A stretch of 64,000 bases of DNA from Methylogaea oryzae. GTDB lineage: Bacteria > Pseudomonadota > Gammaproteobacteria > Methylococcales > Methylococcaceae. The notes beneath the pieces are model-generated. The model saw nothing but the letters and a program-made list of their open reading frames with translations. It was not told the DNA's origin and made no database searches. The stretch is from NCBI RefSeq assembly GCF_019669985.1, contig NZ_AP019782.1:3156001-3220000 (forward strand), given 5' to 3'. The translations under genes were made by a program, and so were the position numbers. Shown one piece after another: positions 1 to 7,518 of the stretch; within the stretch, counting starts at the first letter, position 1; each line of letters opens with the position of its first letter.

Positions 1-108
1 CCGCTCGTGGAAATCCAGCACGGTGCGATGCACCAGCAAGCCCGAAGGCTTGTGCACGGCGACGAAGTGGTCGTCCTGGTAGACGATGGGTAGGGTTTCG
101 CGGCTCAC
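1..108 (-). CDS. truC: tRNA pseudouridine synthase C, N-terminal fragment (window edge)
   Basis: Only the first 36 codons lie in the window. The frame opens with GTG at 108, overlapping the TGA stop of the Hsp70 gene (105-107), so the two are probably translationally coupled. The peptide carries YQDDHFVAVHKPSGLLVHR, the N-terminal signature of RluA-type pseudouridine synthases; the HKPSGLLVHR form resembles TruC, which modifies U65 of tRNA. The catalytic Asp lies beyond the edge. The RluA superfamily is firm; TruC rather than another member is an inference from this short stretch. Confidence 0.72.
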   Translation of the reverse strand, partial: MSRETLPIVYQDDHFVAVHKPSGLLVHRTVLDFHER

Positions 109-2975
109 TGGAGCAGCTTCAGCCCCGGCGGCAAATCTTCACCGAATATGCGCTTCTCGTCGCTGGCGTCCAGTTCCGCCACCGTGGTGACCATTTCCAG
201 CCAGGACTTGGGCGATTTGCTTTCGCGCAGCCGGTCGGCGACCTGCTCGCGCACCGTCTCGTCCACGTCCCGCTCCCGATCGCCGCTCATGCGGGCGATC
301 AGGGTCGCGGCAAAGCCCACGGCCGGCGTTTTTTTCCAATCCTGCTTGAGCAGCACGGCCAGCCACTCGGCCGCCGTATCCCGCGCCAGCACTTCGTGGG
401 CGCTGCCGTGGAACGGCACGCGACCGCCGATGCGGCCCAGGGCCCACCAGCTTTCTTCCGGCTCGCCGGCTTTCTCCAGGCGCTTGAGCAGCCACTGGCC
501 CAGTTGGGCTTTTTGCGCAGCCGGCAGGCGTTCCAGGGAAGCCGCCAGCCGCAGCATGTTGACGTAGCTGCGTTTGGGCAGCCAGCCGGCGATGGGGTGG
601 CGTTTGGCGGTGTCGGGATTGATGTAGTCGGCCAGGTCGGCGAACAGGGTTTGCTGGGCGGCACCGTCCAGCCCGCCGGCCACCCGCCGCCACAAAATCC
701 ACCATTCGGCCCAGTTCTGCGCCTCGTTGACGTACTGGATGCCCTGGCCGTACAGCGGCCACAGCTGCTCCACCCGCCAGTCGTCCAAGGGATAGCCGAA
801 GCCGGGGCGCAGGGTGTAGCCGGTCAGGCTCAGCCAGACGCGCTCGTGGTCGGCGGAACGGCGGCGGCGACCGGCGCCTTGCAGCAGGGCGCCGAACAGC
901 TCCCGCGCCAGCGGGCCGTCCCAGCCATCGCGGCCGCCGAGGATTTTTTCCAAGTCGGCGCGCAGGGACTTCACCGCCTTGGGCGAGACTTCGCTCTTGG
1001 CCGATCCGTAGCAGGTTTCCACCAGTTTGGCGGCCTCAAGAAAGCGGGGGTGCAATTGCTGCCCGGCCAGTTCGGAACGGGCGCTGGCGTCGCCGCGCAG
1101 CTGGAACTCCAGCTTCCAGCGCCGGGCCGGATCGTCCACGGCGACGCACTGCACGCGCAGCGTGCCCACCTCGGTCAACTCGGCCGCCAGCTGCACGGGA
1201 ATCTCCTGGCGGCCGCCGGCGCTGCCCGCGTCCAGGGCCAAGGCCAGGGGCGGCAAGCGGCGGAAGTTGTCGGTATCGTCCACCTCGGCGATATCGCCCG
1301 GCCGCCAGGCGGTGTCCTCCACCGTGGCCGCCAGGTTGAGCCGCACCGGCTGGCCCAGGCGCAGGGAGAAAGTCCGTTCGGCCAGGAACACTTCCTCGCC
1401 TTCCTCGCTGCCTTTGGGCAACAAGCAGACGCCCTGCACGCCCCCTCTCCCGCTTGCGGGAGAGGGGGCCGCATCCACCAGCAAAAAATAACTGCGCGCC
1501 GAACCGCCGCCGATCTTGCCGTGGAAGCCGCGCCGCGCCAAACCATAGGCCACGGCGCCGTAGGCCACGGCCAAGTCGGGGCGGGGATTGTCCAGATGCC
1601 TGGGGCGTTGCGCCGTCCAGTGGTCGAGCAAGTCCAGCACGCGGCCGGCGATCAAGGGGCTTCTGAACACGCCGCCGTTGAGCAGCACCGCGTCGGCCAT
1701 GGGCCGGCCGTCGGCATCGCCCAAGGCGTCGATGGCCGCCTGGCGGTGCTGCTGGAGAAACGCCGCGATGTGCTTGCTCACCGCCGGTTCCGCCGCGTAG
1801 GGCAGGCCGAATTCCACCACGCCGCTGCGCTTGGCCTGGGGCAGATCGTCCGGTGCGCTGAGGGGGAAGAAGCCGTCCAGCACCAGCGCCCGCACCTCGT
1901 CACGGCTGAATTCCACCGAGCGCGCGCCGCCGATGAGGCGGGAACCGCCGCCCAACAGGGTGACTTTGGCCGACTCCGGAGCGTTGTCCGACAGCAGCAG
2001 TTCCTTGGCTGCGCGGCACTGCTCCAGCAACTGGCTCAGCTCCGCCGCCGACAGGCGCTGGCCGGGGGATTTGAGGCGCTGCTCGGCCAGATGGGCCAGA
2101 GTCAGGTCCATATTGTCGCCGCCCAACATCAGGTGGTTGCCCACGCCGACGCGCAGCAACTTTGGCTCGCCGCCGCCGTGCTCGACGCGGATCAGGGTCA
2201 GGTCGGAAGTGCCGCCGCCCACGTCCACCACCAGCATCAGCCGCGCGCCGTCCAATTGCGCGCGCAAATCGCCCTTGTGTGTCCACAGCCAGTCGTAGCA
2301 CACCGCCATGGGCTCTTCCAGCAAGCGCAGTTCCGGCAGGCCGGCCAGCTTGGCGGCTTCCACCGTGAGGGCACGGGCGGCTTCGTCGAAAGAGGCCGGA
2401 ACCGTCACCACCACGTCCTGCTTTTCCAGCGGCGCATCGGGGAAACGGCGGTTCCAGTCGGCGCGCACATGAGCCAGATAGCTGGCGCTGGCCGTAACCG
2501 GCGACACTTTGGCGACCTCTTCCGGCGCGCCCCAGGGCAGAATGGCCGACTCCCGGTCGGCGGCGCCGTGGGACAGCCAGCTCTTGGCGCTGGCCACCAG
2601 CCGGCCGTGGGTCTTGGCGCCCAGGGCGCGAGCCCACTCGCCCAGCACGGCGTTGGGCACGGGATCGTTAAAAAAAGCGCAGCGGCCTTGTTCCCCCTCT
2701 CCCTCAGGGAGAGGGTTGGGGTGAGGGGAGCCACTCCAAGGCAAAGCGCAATCGTGCGCCGACAGCTCGTCCGCCGCCGGGTGATAGCGCACCGACGGCA
2801 GCAACGGCCGCTGCGCCGTGGCGCCGGGACCGACCAGCTGCTCGATGGGGAACAGCTGTACAGCCGGTTGGGCGCCCTGGCTCAAATCGGCGTAAGCGAC
2901 GGCGGTGTGGGTGGTGCCTAGGTCGATGCCGACCAGGTAGCGGGGGGAGAAGTCGAAGGATGAACGAGAACGCAT
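105..2975 (-). CDS. Large Hsp70-family protein with C-terminal extension
   Basis: A cytoplasmic Hsp70-type ATPase of 956 residues. The nucleotide-binding domain is visible: phosphate-1 loop VGIDLGTTHTAV (about 15-26), VVDVGGGTSDLTL (about 249-261) and adenosine motif AVLLNGGVF (about 432). It exceeds DnaK (about 640) because of a C-terminal region (about 690-956) rich in Trp and Arg, of the kind I recall as DUF3731. It does not end in the DnaK EEVD-like tail. It is paired with a shorter paralogue (3585-5501) and a DUF2760 protein, a grouping seen in other proteobacteria; clients are unknown. Two palindromic repeats lie inside the frame. Compared with the paralogue, one adds about 26 residues after LPWSG (about 80-107). 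Start is ATG at 2975. Confidence 0.88.
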   Translation of the reverse strand: MRSRSSFDFSPRYLVGIDLGTTHTAVAYADLSQGAQPAVQLFPIEQLVGPGATAQRPLLPSVRYHPAADELSAHDCALPWSGSPHPNPLPEGEGEQGRCAFFNDPVPNAVLGEWARALGAKTHGRLVASAKSWLSHGAADRESAILPWGAPEEVAKVSPVTASASYLAHVRADWNRRFPDAPLEKQDVVVTVPASFDEAARALTVEAAKLAGLPELRLLEEPMAVCYDWLWTHKGDLRAQLDGARLMLVVDVGGGTSDLTLIRVEHGGGEPKLLRVGVGNHLMLGGDNMDLTLAHLAEQRLKSPGQRLSAAELSQLLEQCRAAKELLLSDNAPESAKVTLLGGGSRLIGGARSVEFSRDEVRALVLDGFFPLSAPDDLPQAKRSGVVEFGLPYAAEPAVSKHIAAFLQQHRQAAIDALGDADGRPMADAVLLNGGVFRSPLIAGRVLDLLDHWTAQRPRHLDNPRPDLAVAYGAVAYGLARRGFHGKIGGGSARSYFLLVDAAPSPASGRGGVQGVCLLPKGSEEGEEVFLAERTFSLRLGQPVRLNLAATVEDTAWRPGDIAEVDDTDNFRRLPPLALALDAGSAGGRQEIPVQLAAELTEVGTLRVQCVAVDDPARRWKLEFQLRGDASARSELAGQQLHPRFLEAAKLVETCYGSAKSEVSPKAVKSLRADLEKILGGRDGWDGPLARELFGALLQGAGRRRRSADHERVWLSLTGYTLRPGFGYPLDDWRVEQLWPLYGQGIQYVNEAQNWAEWWILWRRVAGGLDGAAQQTLFADLADYINPDTAKRHPIAGWLPKRSYVNMLRLAASLERLPAAQKAQLGQWLLKRLEKAGEPEESWWALGRIGGRVPFHGSAHEVLARDTAAEWLAVLLKQDWKKTPAVGFAATLIARMSGDRERDVDETVREQVADRLRESKSPKSWLEMVTTVAELDASDEKRIFGEDLPPGLKLLQ
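1441..1468. repeat. Intragenic palindromic repeat
   Basis: A perfect 13-bp inverted repeat with a TT spacer (CCCCCTCTCCCGC and its complement) inside the large Hsp70 gene. It encodes PSPASGRGG. It belongs to the CCCTCTCCC/GGGAGAGGG family seen at 2695, 4257-4344, 6252 and 50602. Confidence 0.85.
2695..2715. repeat. Intragenic palindromic repeat
   Basis: CCCTCTCCC-TCA-GGGAGAGGG inside the large Hsp70 gene, followed by TTGGGGTGAGGGG. On the coding strand it is read as PHPNPLPEGEG, a peptide that the paralogous Hsp70 lacks. Confidence 0.88.
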
Positions 2976-3034
2976 GGCTAATTATATTCGGAACTGGGGT
3001 GGGCTGAGATTACCCGCCACCCATCTAAAATATC

Positions 3035-3040
3035 TATAAT
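3035..3040 (+). promoter_or_regulatory. -10 box of the toxin-antitoxin pair
   Basis: A perfect TATAAT about 32 bp before the antitoxin start. An ATG overlaps it (3039) but cannot be the start if transcription begins near 3047. No good -35 box is seen. Confidence 0.5.
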
Positions 3041-3071
3041 GGACAAAATAGATTCTTTCGAAGGACATCCC

Positions 3072-3329
3072 ATGTCTACTGTACCCGCCACCGAAGTCAA
3101 GCAACGCTTGGGACAATACCTGGACAGCGCCAAAACCGAACCGGTGTTCATCGAGAAATCCGGCCGTCCGTCGGCGGTGCTGCTATCCATCGCCGAATAC
3201 GAACGGCTTTGCGCCCTGGAAGACCGTTACTGGGGCGAGATGGCGAAGAAAGCCGAAGCCTCGGGCTATGCCGGCGCCGAAGAAACGCTACGCCAGCTTC
3301 GGGAACGAACGGGCGATGCTGAAGCTTAA
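3072..3329 (+). CDS. Phd/YefM-type antitoxin
   Basis: An 85-residue protein with the Phd/YefM N-terminal DNA-binding pattern: VPATEVKQRLGQYLDSA, then EPVFIEKSGRPSAVLLSIAEY. These antitoxins bind their own promoter and neutralise a RelE/ParE toxin. ATG at 3072 is chosen over 3039 because GAAGGA lies about 8 bases upstream and because a -10 box overlaps the earlier ATG. The C-terminal tail (about 60-85, rich in Glu and Ala) should be the toxin-binding part. The gene overlaps the toxin start by 14 bp. The pair lies on the opposite strand between two Hsp70 genes. Confidence 0.85.
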   Translation: MSTVPATEVKQRLGQYLDSAKTEPVFIEKSGRPSAVLLSIAEYERLCALEDRYWGEMAKKAEASGYAGAEETLRQLRERTGDAEA

Positions 3330-3588
3330 CCTGTCACGCGATGCGTTGGACTTCCTGAAGTCCTTGCCCGGCAAGCAGTACAAACAAGTGGTCGGCACGC
3401 TCTTCAAGCTGCTGGAGCTCCCGGAACCTCACGATTCCCAGCCGTTAAAAGGCTATTCCTATCGCCGGGTGGACATCGGCGAGTACCGCATCGTTTACAG
3501 CGTCCAAGAAGACGAACTGCGCATACCGCTGATCGGCAAGCGTAACGACGATGACGTGTACAAACGCTTGGAGCGCAAAGAAAACTAG
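3316..3588 (+). CDS. RelE/ParE-superfamily toxin
   Basis: A 90-residue protein starting MLKLNLSRDALDFLKSLP with the RelE/ParE core GYSYRRVDIGEYRIVYSV and a C-terminal basic segment (KRNDDDVYKRLERKEN). RelE members cleave mRNA on the ribosome and ParE members poison gyrase; the sequence does not settle which. The arrangement YRIVYSV...IGKRNDD is closer to RelE/YafQ-type plasmid toxins. The start at 3316 overlaps the antitoxin end by 14 bp, as is usual. The stop TAG (3586-3588) shares a CTAG palindrome with the stop of the convergent Hsp70 gene (3585-3587). Confidence 0.85.
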   Translation: MLKLNLSRDALDFLKSLPGKQYKQVVGTLFKLLELPEPHDSQPLKGYSYRRVDIGEYRIVYSVQEDELRIPLIGKRNDDDVYKRLERKEN

Positions 3589-5501
3589 CCGCGCCCGGCG
3601 ACCTCCTGCCCCCGCACGCTCAACTCCACCTTCCAGCGCCCTTCCCCGCCCACGGCGACGGCGTCCATTTGCAGGGTGCCCACTTCCGTATAGCTGGCCG
3701 CCAGGTTGACCGGCACCACTTCGCCGGCGCGGCGCTGATCCGGCGGCAGGACGATTTCGATTTCGTCCAGTTCCTCCAGCTCGCCGTCGCGCCAGTGCTC
3801 CAGCAAGGTGCCGACGGCATCCTCGCGGCGGGTGGTGGAGGCGAAGAAGCGGAAGCGCACCGGTTCGCCCACCACCAAGCCGAATTCGTAGGGCGGCAGT
3901 GCGGCCGAACTGCCTTCTTCCATGCCGAACGGTGCGATGCACAAAGCCTGCAGCGGCGGGGCGAAGCCGGGCACCGCCGGCATGGCGCTTTCCACGCCGA
4001 CGTAATAGGCCGCCGCCGCGCCGCCGCGAATACGCACGCCGTGGCCCTGGCGCACGTAGCCGTAATAAGCGGCGCCGCGCGCCACCGCCAGGTCCAAATC
4101 GGCGCCGTGCAGCAACCGGGCCGGCTCGCCGCCGTCCGCCTGCAGCCAGCGGTTGAGCACCGCCATGAGGCGCTCGGCCAGCATGCCGGACTTGAATACG
4201 CCGCCGTTGAGGAGGACGGCGGAGGGGCGGATGAAACGATGTTGGCCATCGCCACGCCCCTCTCCCCAACCCCGGCCCCTCGCTTCGCTCTCCCCCGTGG
4301 GGAGAGGGGCTTGCTGCTCCCCTCTCCCGCTTGTGGGAGAGGGGGCATTCGCAGCGTCCACCTGCCGGCTGAGGAAAGCCGCCAAGTGGCAGGTGATGCG
4401 GGCATCGTGGGCGTAAGGCAAGCTGAGGGTGGTCAAGCCGGCGCGGGGTTGCGCCAGGGGTTTTTGATCGATGGCGACCGGCGGGAAGAAGCCTTCCATC
4501 AACACCTTTTCGACTTCCGCGCGGGTCAAGGCCGTGCGCAGGATGCCGCCGATCAGCTGCGATCCGCGGCTGGGCACAACGACGGCGACTTCGCCCAGAT
4601 TGGGGTCGGCCAGCAGTTTCTCCTTGGCGTCGCGGCAACCGTGGGTCAGCGCCTGCACCTGCCAGTTCTCCAGGCGACGGCCCTCCCCTTCCAGCTTGGC
4701 CTTGAGGGTATAGGCCAGGGCCAGGTCCATATTGTCGCCGCCCAGCAGGATGTGGTCGCCGATAGCGATGCGCTTCAGGGCCAGGTTGCCGTCTTCCTCA
4801 TCCACGGCAATAAGGGACAGGTCGGTGGTGCCGCCGCCCACGTCCACCACCAGGATGATGTCGCCCATTTTCACCTGTTCGCGCCAATCGCCGCAGGCGT
4901 CGATCCAGCTGTACAGCGCCGCTTGCGGCTCTTCCAGCAGTGCCGCGTGGCCCAGGCCCACGGCGCGGGCGGCTTCCACGGTCAACTCCCGCGCTGCCGG
5001 GTCGAAGGACGCCGGCACGGTGATGGTGAGCGGCTGGGCGGACAAAAAAGCGTCCGGATGGGCCGCGTCCCAGGCATCGCGCAAATGCTCCAAATAGTGG
5101 ATGGAGGCCTGCAAGGGAGAAATGCGCGCCACTTCCTCCGGCGCCTGCACCGGCAGAAAGGCCGAACGGCAGTCCACGCCGCTATGGCACAGCCAGCTCT
5201 TGGCGCTGGCCACCAGGCGGATCGGCGTCTTCGCCCCCAGATGGCGCGCCACCTCGCCCGCCAGGGCGGCCGGCTTGCCGGTCCAGGGCAGGATCAAATC
5301 GGCGTGGTTCAGCTCCGCCTCGTGGGCCTGATACAAAAACGACGGCAGCTGCGGCTTTTCCGCCACCACGCCGGGCGTGGACAACTGCGGAATGGGCAAC
5401 ACGCGCGGCTCGGCATCGCCCCCGGCCAGCTCCACGTAGGACAGCACGCTGTTGGTAGTGCCCAAGTCGATGCCGACGGCATAACGGACGGTTTCGGTCA
5501 C
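3585..5501 (-). CDS. Hsp70-family protein (DnaK paralogue)
   Basis: A 638-residue Hsp70-type ATPase, paralogue of the 956-residue protein. Seen: GIDLGTTNSVLSY (10-22), VVDVGGGTTDLSL (about 217-229) and AVLLNGGVFKSG (about 427). It shares RLVASAKSWL and the following region with the larger paralogue but lacks its C-terminal extension. A segment of about 30 residues (about 385-417, PSPTSGRGEQQ then PLPTGESEARGRG) comes from two palindromic DNA repeats and sits just before AVLLNGGVF, where the paralogue has only a short linker. The start overlaps the stop of the DUF2760 gene by 4 bp, so DUF2760 and this Hsp70 form an operon; the larger Hsp70 was probably next before the toxin-antitoxin pair arrived. 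Confidence 0.88.
   Translation of the reverse strand: MTETVRYAVGIDLGTTNSVLSYVELAGGDAEPRVLPIPQLSTPGVVAEKPQLPSFLYQAHEAELNHADLILPWTGKPAALAGEVARHLGAKTPIRLVASAKSWLCHSGVDCRSAFLPVQAPEEVARISPLQASIHYLEHLRDAWDAAHPDAFLSAQPLTITVPASFDPAARELTVEAARAVGLGHAALLEEPQAALYSWIDACGDWREQVKMGDIILVVDVGGGTTDLSLIAVDEEDGNLALKRIAIGDHILLGGDNMDLALAYTLKAKLEGEGRRLENWQVQALTHGCRDAKEKLLADPNLGEVAVVVPSRGSQLIGGILRTALTRAEVEKVLMEGFFPPVAIDQKPLAQPRAGLTTLSLPYAHDARITCHLAAFLSRQVDAANAPSPTSGRGEQQAPLPTGESEARGRGWGEGRGDGQHRFIRPSAVLLNGGVFKSGMLAERLMAVLNRWLQADGGEPARLLHGADLDLAVARGAAYYGYVRQGHGVRIRGGAAAAYYVGVESAMPAVPGFAPPLQALCIAPFGMEEGSSAALPPYEFGLVVGEPVRFRFFASTTRREDAVGTLLEHWRDGELEELDEIEIVLPPDQRRAGEVVPVNLAASYTEVGTLQMDAVAVGGEGRWKVELSVRGQEVAGRG
4257..4344. 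repeat. Two palindromic repeats in tandem inside the Hsp70 gene
   Basis: The first has 12-bp arms CCCCTCTCCCCA (4257-4268) and its complement (4298-4309) around a 29-base loop; the second has 10-bp arms (4319-4328 and 4335-4344). Same family as 1441 and 2695. Together they account for the insertion in the Hsp70 protein. Confidence 0.85.
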
Positions 5502-6076
5502 AGTTCGACCTCCGCCGGCGCGACGATCTTCAGGTCATGGCCTTCCGCCATCTTCGGCAGGGACACGCCGGCGGCGCGCCAGCCCCGGTGCACCAGGGTG
5601 CCGCTGAACGGCGCTTCGCCGACGATATTACCGGTCAGCCGCACGGCGGAAGCGTCGAAGCCCTTGGGCAAGGTCACCCGCTCGCCTTCGGTCTCGCTGC
5701 GGATGGGCTCCAGTTGGAAGTGGCTTTTCAGCACCTTGCGGCAACCCTCGTGCACCACCCGCACGGCGGCGCCGATATCCGCATCGCCATAGCCGGCGAT
5801 GTCTTCCTGGAGGAAATCGATAAGGCGCGCCTCGCTTTGCAGCAGTCCCAGCAGCTGCAGCGCCGCATCGGGACCGGCCTCCTTGATGATCACCGGCGGC
5901 GGCGCGTGGCGCACCGGCTCGGCCACCGCCACCGGCGCCTGCTTGGCCTTGCGCACCGCCATCAACAGCGCCGGCACGATCAACAGCAGCAGCAAAGACA
6001 AACCGGCCAGGCTCACGTGCAGCAAGTCCAGGGTGGTGGGGAATAGGGTCAAATCAACGGGAATCGTGGCATCCAT
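5498..6076 (-). CDS. DUF2760 family membrane-anchored protein
   Basis: A 192-residue protein with one N-terminal hydrophobic segment (about 18-41, LLHVSLAGLSLLLLLIVPAL) and a soluble domain containing ALQLLGLLQSEARLIDFLQE and GYGDADIGAAVRVVHEGCR, which I recognise as DUF2760. The family is commonly encoded beside Hsp70 genes; its function is unknown. It is the first gene of the Hsp70 operon, overlapping the next start by ATGA. A plausible reading is a membrane tether or partner for the Hsp70 proteins, but nothing in the sequence proves it. Confidence 0.8.
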   Translation of the reverse strand: MDATIPVDLTLFPTTLDLLHVSLAGLSLLLLLIVPALLMAVRKAKQAPVAVAEPVRHAPPPVIIKEAGPDAALQLLGLLQSEARLIDFLQEDIAGYGDADIGAAVRVVHEGCRKVLKSHFQLEPIRSETEGERVTLPKGFDASAVRLTGNIVGEAPFSGTLVHRGWRAAGVSLPKMAEGHDLKIVAPAEVEL

Positions 6077-6187
6077 CGTTCAGCTCGAAAATCGTGGGTA
6101 GTGCAGCGGGGCGACATTGTAACCGGGGAAGCGGCAGATTCCGCAGCCTGCGGAGGCATCAGTGGGCCATGATTTGGGCCTAAAAAG

Positions 6188-6272
6188 TGGTGTGGAGGCC
6201 ATTCAACCACACCATCAAAGGTCGCGACCATTTAACCCACCCTCACCCTAGCCCTCTCCCGCAGGGAGAGGG
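6188..6272. repeat. Two inverted repeats between DUF2760 and emrA
   Basis: An 8-bp inverted repeat (TGGTGTGG 6188-6195, CCACACCA 6207-6214), then a member of the CCCTCTCCC-GCA-GGGAGAGGG family at 6252-6272. Neither is followed by a T run in either direction. This is the only copy of that family in the window that lies between genes. Confidence 0.7.
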
Positions 6273-6291
6273 GACCGGAAGCCCCTGCATT

Positions 6292-7488
6292 TTAACGAGA
6301 CAGACTTATATCCCTCTTGACGGCATTCCGCTCCACAATCCCCGCAATCAACGTATCCGCCCCTTCCAACTGCCGCGCGTAAACCTCGCTGCGGTAAGCC
6401 CCGTCCGGCACGGCGGTGGCCGGCTCCAGCACAGGACTTCCCGGCCGGCTCGTGTCGATGCGGGCGACCGCCGACAGCCCCGGCCGCAGCGGATGGGCCT
6501 TCAACTCCTCCGTATCCAGGCCGATGCGCACCGGCACGCGCTCGGCGATGTGGATGTAGTTGCCGCTGGCGTTGTCCGGCGGCAGCAGGCCGAACACGCT
6601 GCCGGTGCCGGGGTTCAGGCCCAGCACGCTGCCGTGGTAGACGACATGGGAGCCGTACAGGTCCACGCTCAGTTCCACCGGCTGGCCGGGGCGCACCTCG
6701 GTCAGGTCGCGCTCCAGAAAATTGGCGTCCACCCACAGGTAGTCCAGTGGCACGATGGCCATGAGCGGCGTTTCCGGGTGCACCGCTTCGCCGGGCTGGA
6801 TGGCGCGCTTGGCGATGTAGCCGGACACCGGCGCGACGATGTCCTGGCGCACCCGGTCGAGATAGGCGCGCTTCAAGGCGGCGGCGGCCTGCTTGACCTT
6901 GGGATGCTCGGCCACCGCCGTGCCCTGCACCAGGGCTTCGGCGCCCTGCAGTTCGGCGCGGATTTGCCGCGCGGCGGCTTCCAGCTCGCGCAACTGGAAT
7001 TCGGTGTCCTGCACCTGCTGGGCGGACACCGCTCCGTCGCCGCGCACGCTGCGGTAGCGGGCCAAGTCGCGGCGCACCCGCTCGGCCTGGGCTTCCTGGG
7101 CGGCCAGGCGCTGGCGCAGGGTTTCGGCGGCGCTGAACAGGGTTTCCACTTGGCGCACCGCTTCCGCCAGATCGGCCTCGGCCTTTTCCTGGGCCACCTG
7201 GGCGTTGAGGCCGTCCAGTCGCACCAGCACCTCGCCCTGGCGGACGAACTGGGTGTTGTCGGCGCGCACTTCCACCACCGTGCCGTCGGTTTGCGCCTTC
7301 AGGGGCACCAGGTTGCCGGCGACGTAGGCGTCGTTGGTGGTGACGTAGCGCGCCGCGTAGCCCCACCAGTAGGCGGCGAACGCCAATCCCGCCACGACGG
7401 CGACCGCCAGCACGACGCGCAGGCGGCGGATGCGCTGCCGGCGGGCGGAGTGGAAACGTCGTTTGCCGTGAATGGATGCAGTGGTCAT
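6292..7488 (-). CDS. emrA: HlyD/EmrA-family periplasmic adaptor of a tripartite efflux pump
   Basis: A 398-residue membrane fusion protein linking the inner-membrane exporter to the outer-membrane channel. Basic N-terminus, one membrane segment (about 23-43, LRVVLAVAVVAGLAFAAYWWG), then the EmrA-typical YVTTNDAYVAGNLVPL, the lipoyl/barrel half (DGTVVEVRADNTQFVRQGEVL), a long alpha-helical hairpin (about 85-195, rich in Ala, Glu, Gln) and the second half (IVAPVSGYIAKRAIQPGE). Length matches EmrA (about 390). It is last of three genes in order EmrB, outer-membrane factor, EmrA, 30 bp after the channel gene. Drug substrates cannot be told from sequence. Confidence 0.88.
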   Translation of the reverse strand: MTTASIHGKRRFHSARRQRIRRLRVVLAVAVVAGLAFAAYWWGYAARYVTTNDAYVAGNLVPLKAQTDGTVVEVRADNTQFVRQGEVLVRLDGLNAQVAQEKAEADLAEAVRQVETLFSAAETLRQRLAAQEAQAERVRRDLARYRSVRGDGAVSAQQVQDTEFQLRELEAAARQIRAELQGAEALVQGTAVAEHPKVKQAAAALKRAYLDRVRQDIVAPVSGYIAKRAIQPGEAVHPETPLMAIVPLDYLWVDANFLERDLTEVRPGQPVELSVDLYGSHVVYHGSVLGLNPGTGSVFGLLPPDNASGNYIHIAERVPVRIGLDTEELKAHPLRPGLSAVARIDTSRPGSPVLEPATAVPDGAYRSEVYARQLEGADTLIAGIVERNAVKRDISLSR

Positions 7489-7518
7489 GGTCGTAGGCCG
7501 CTCAGGCCGGGTTAAAGG

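Noticed and set aside
396-2921. 841-residue plus-strand open frame opposite the large Hsp70 gene
   Set aside because: High-GC shadow frame: Gln/His/Ala-rich, no motif, complementary to a clear Hsp70 gene. The same holds for 3669-5792, 14022-15686, 16318-18975, 38778-40481 and 44863-46095.
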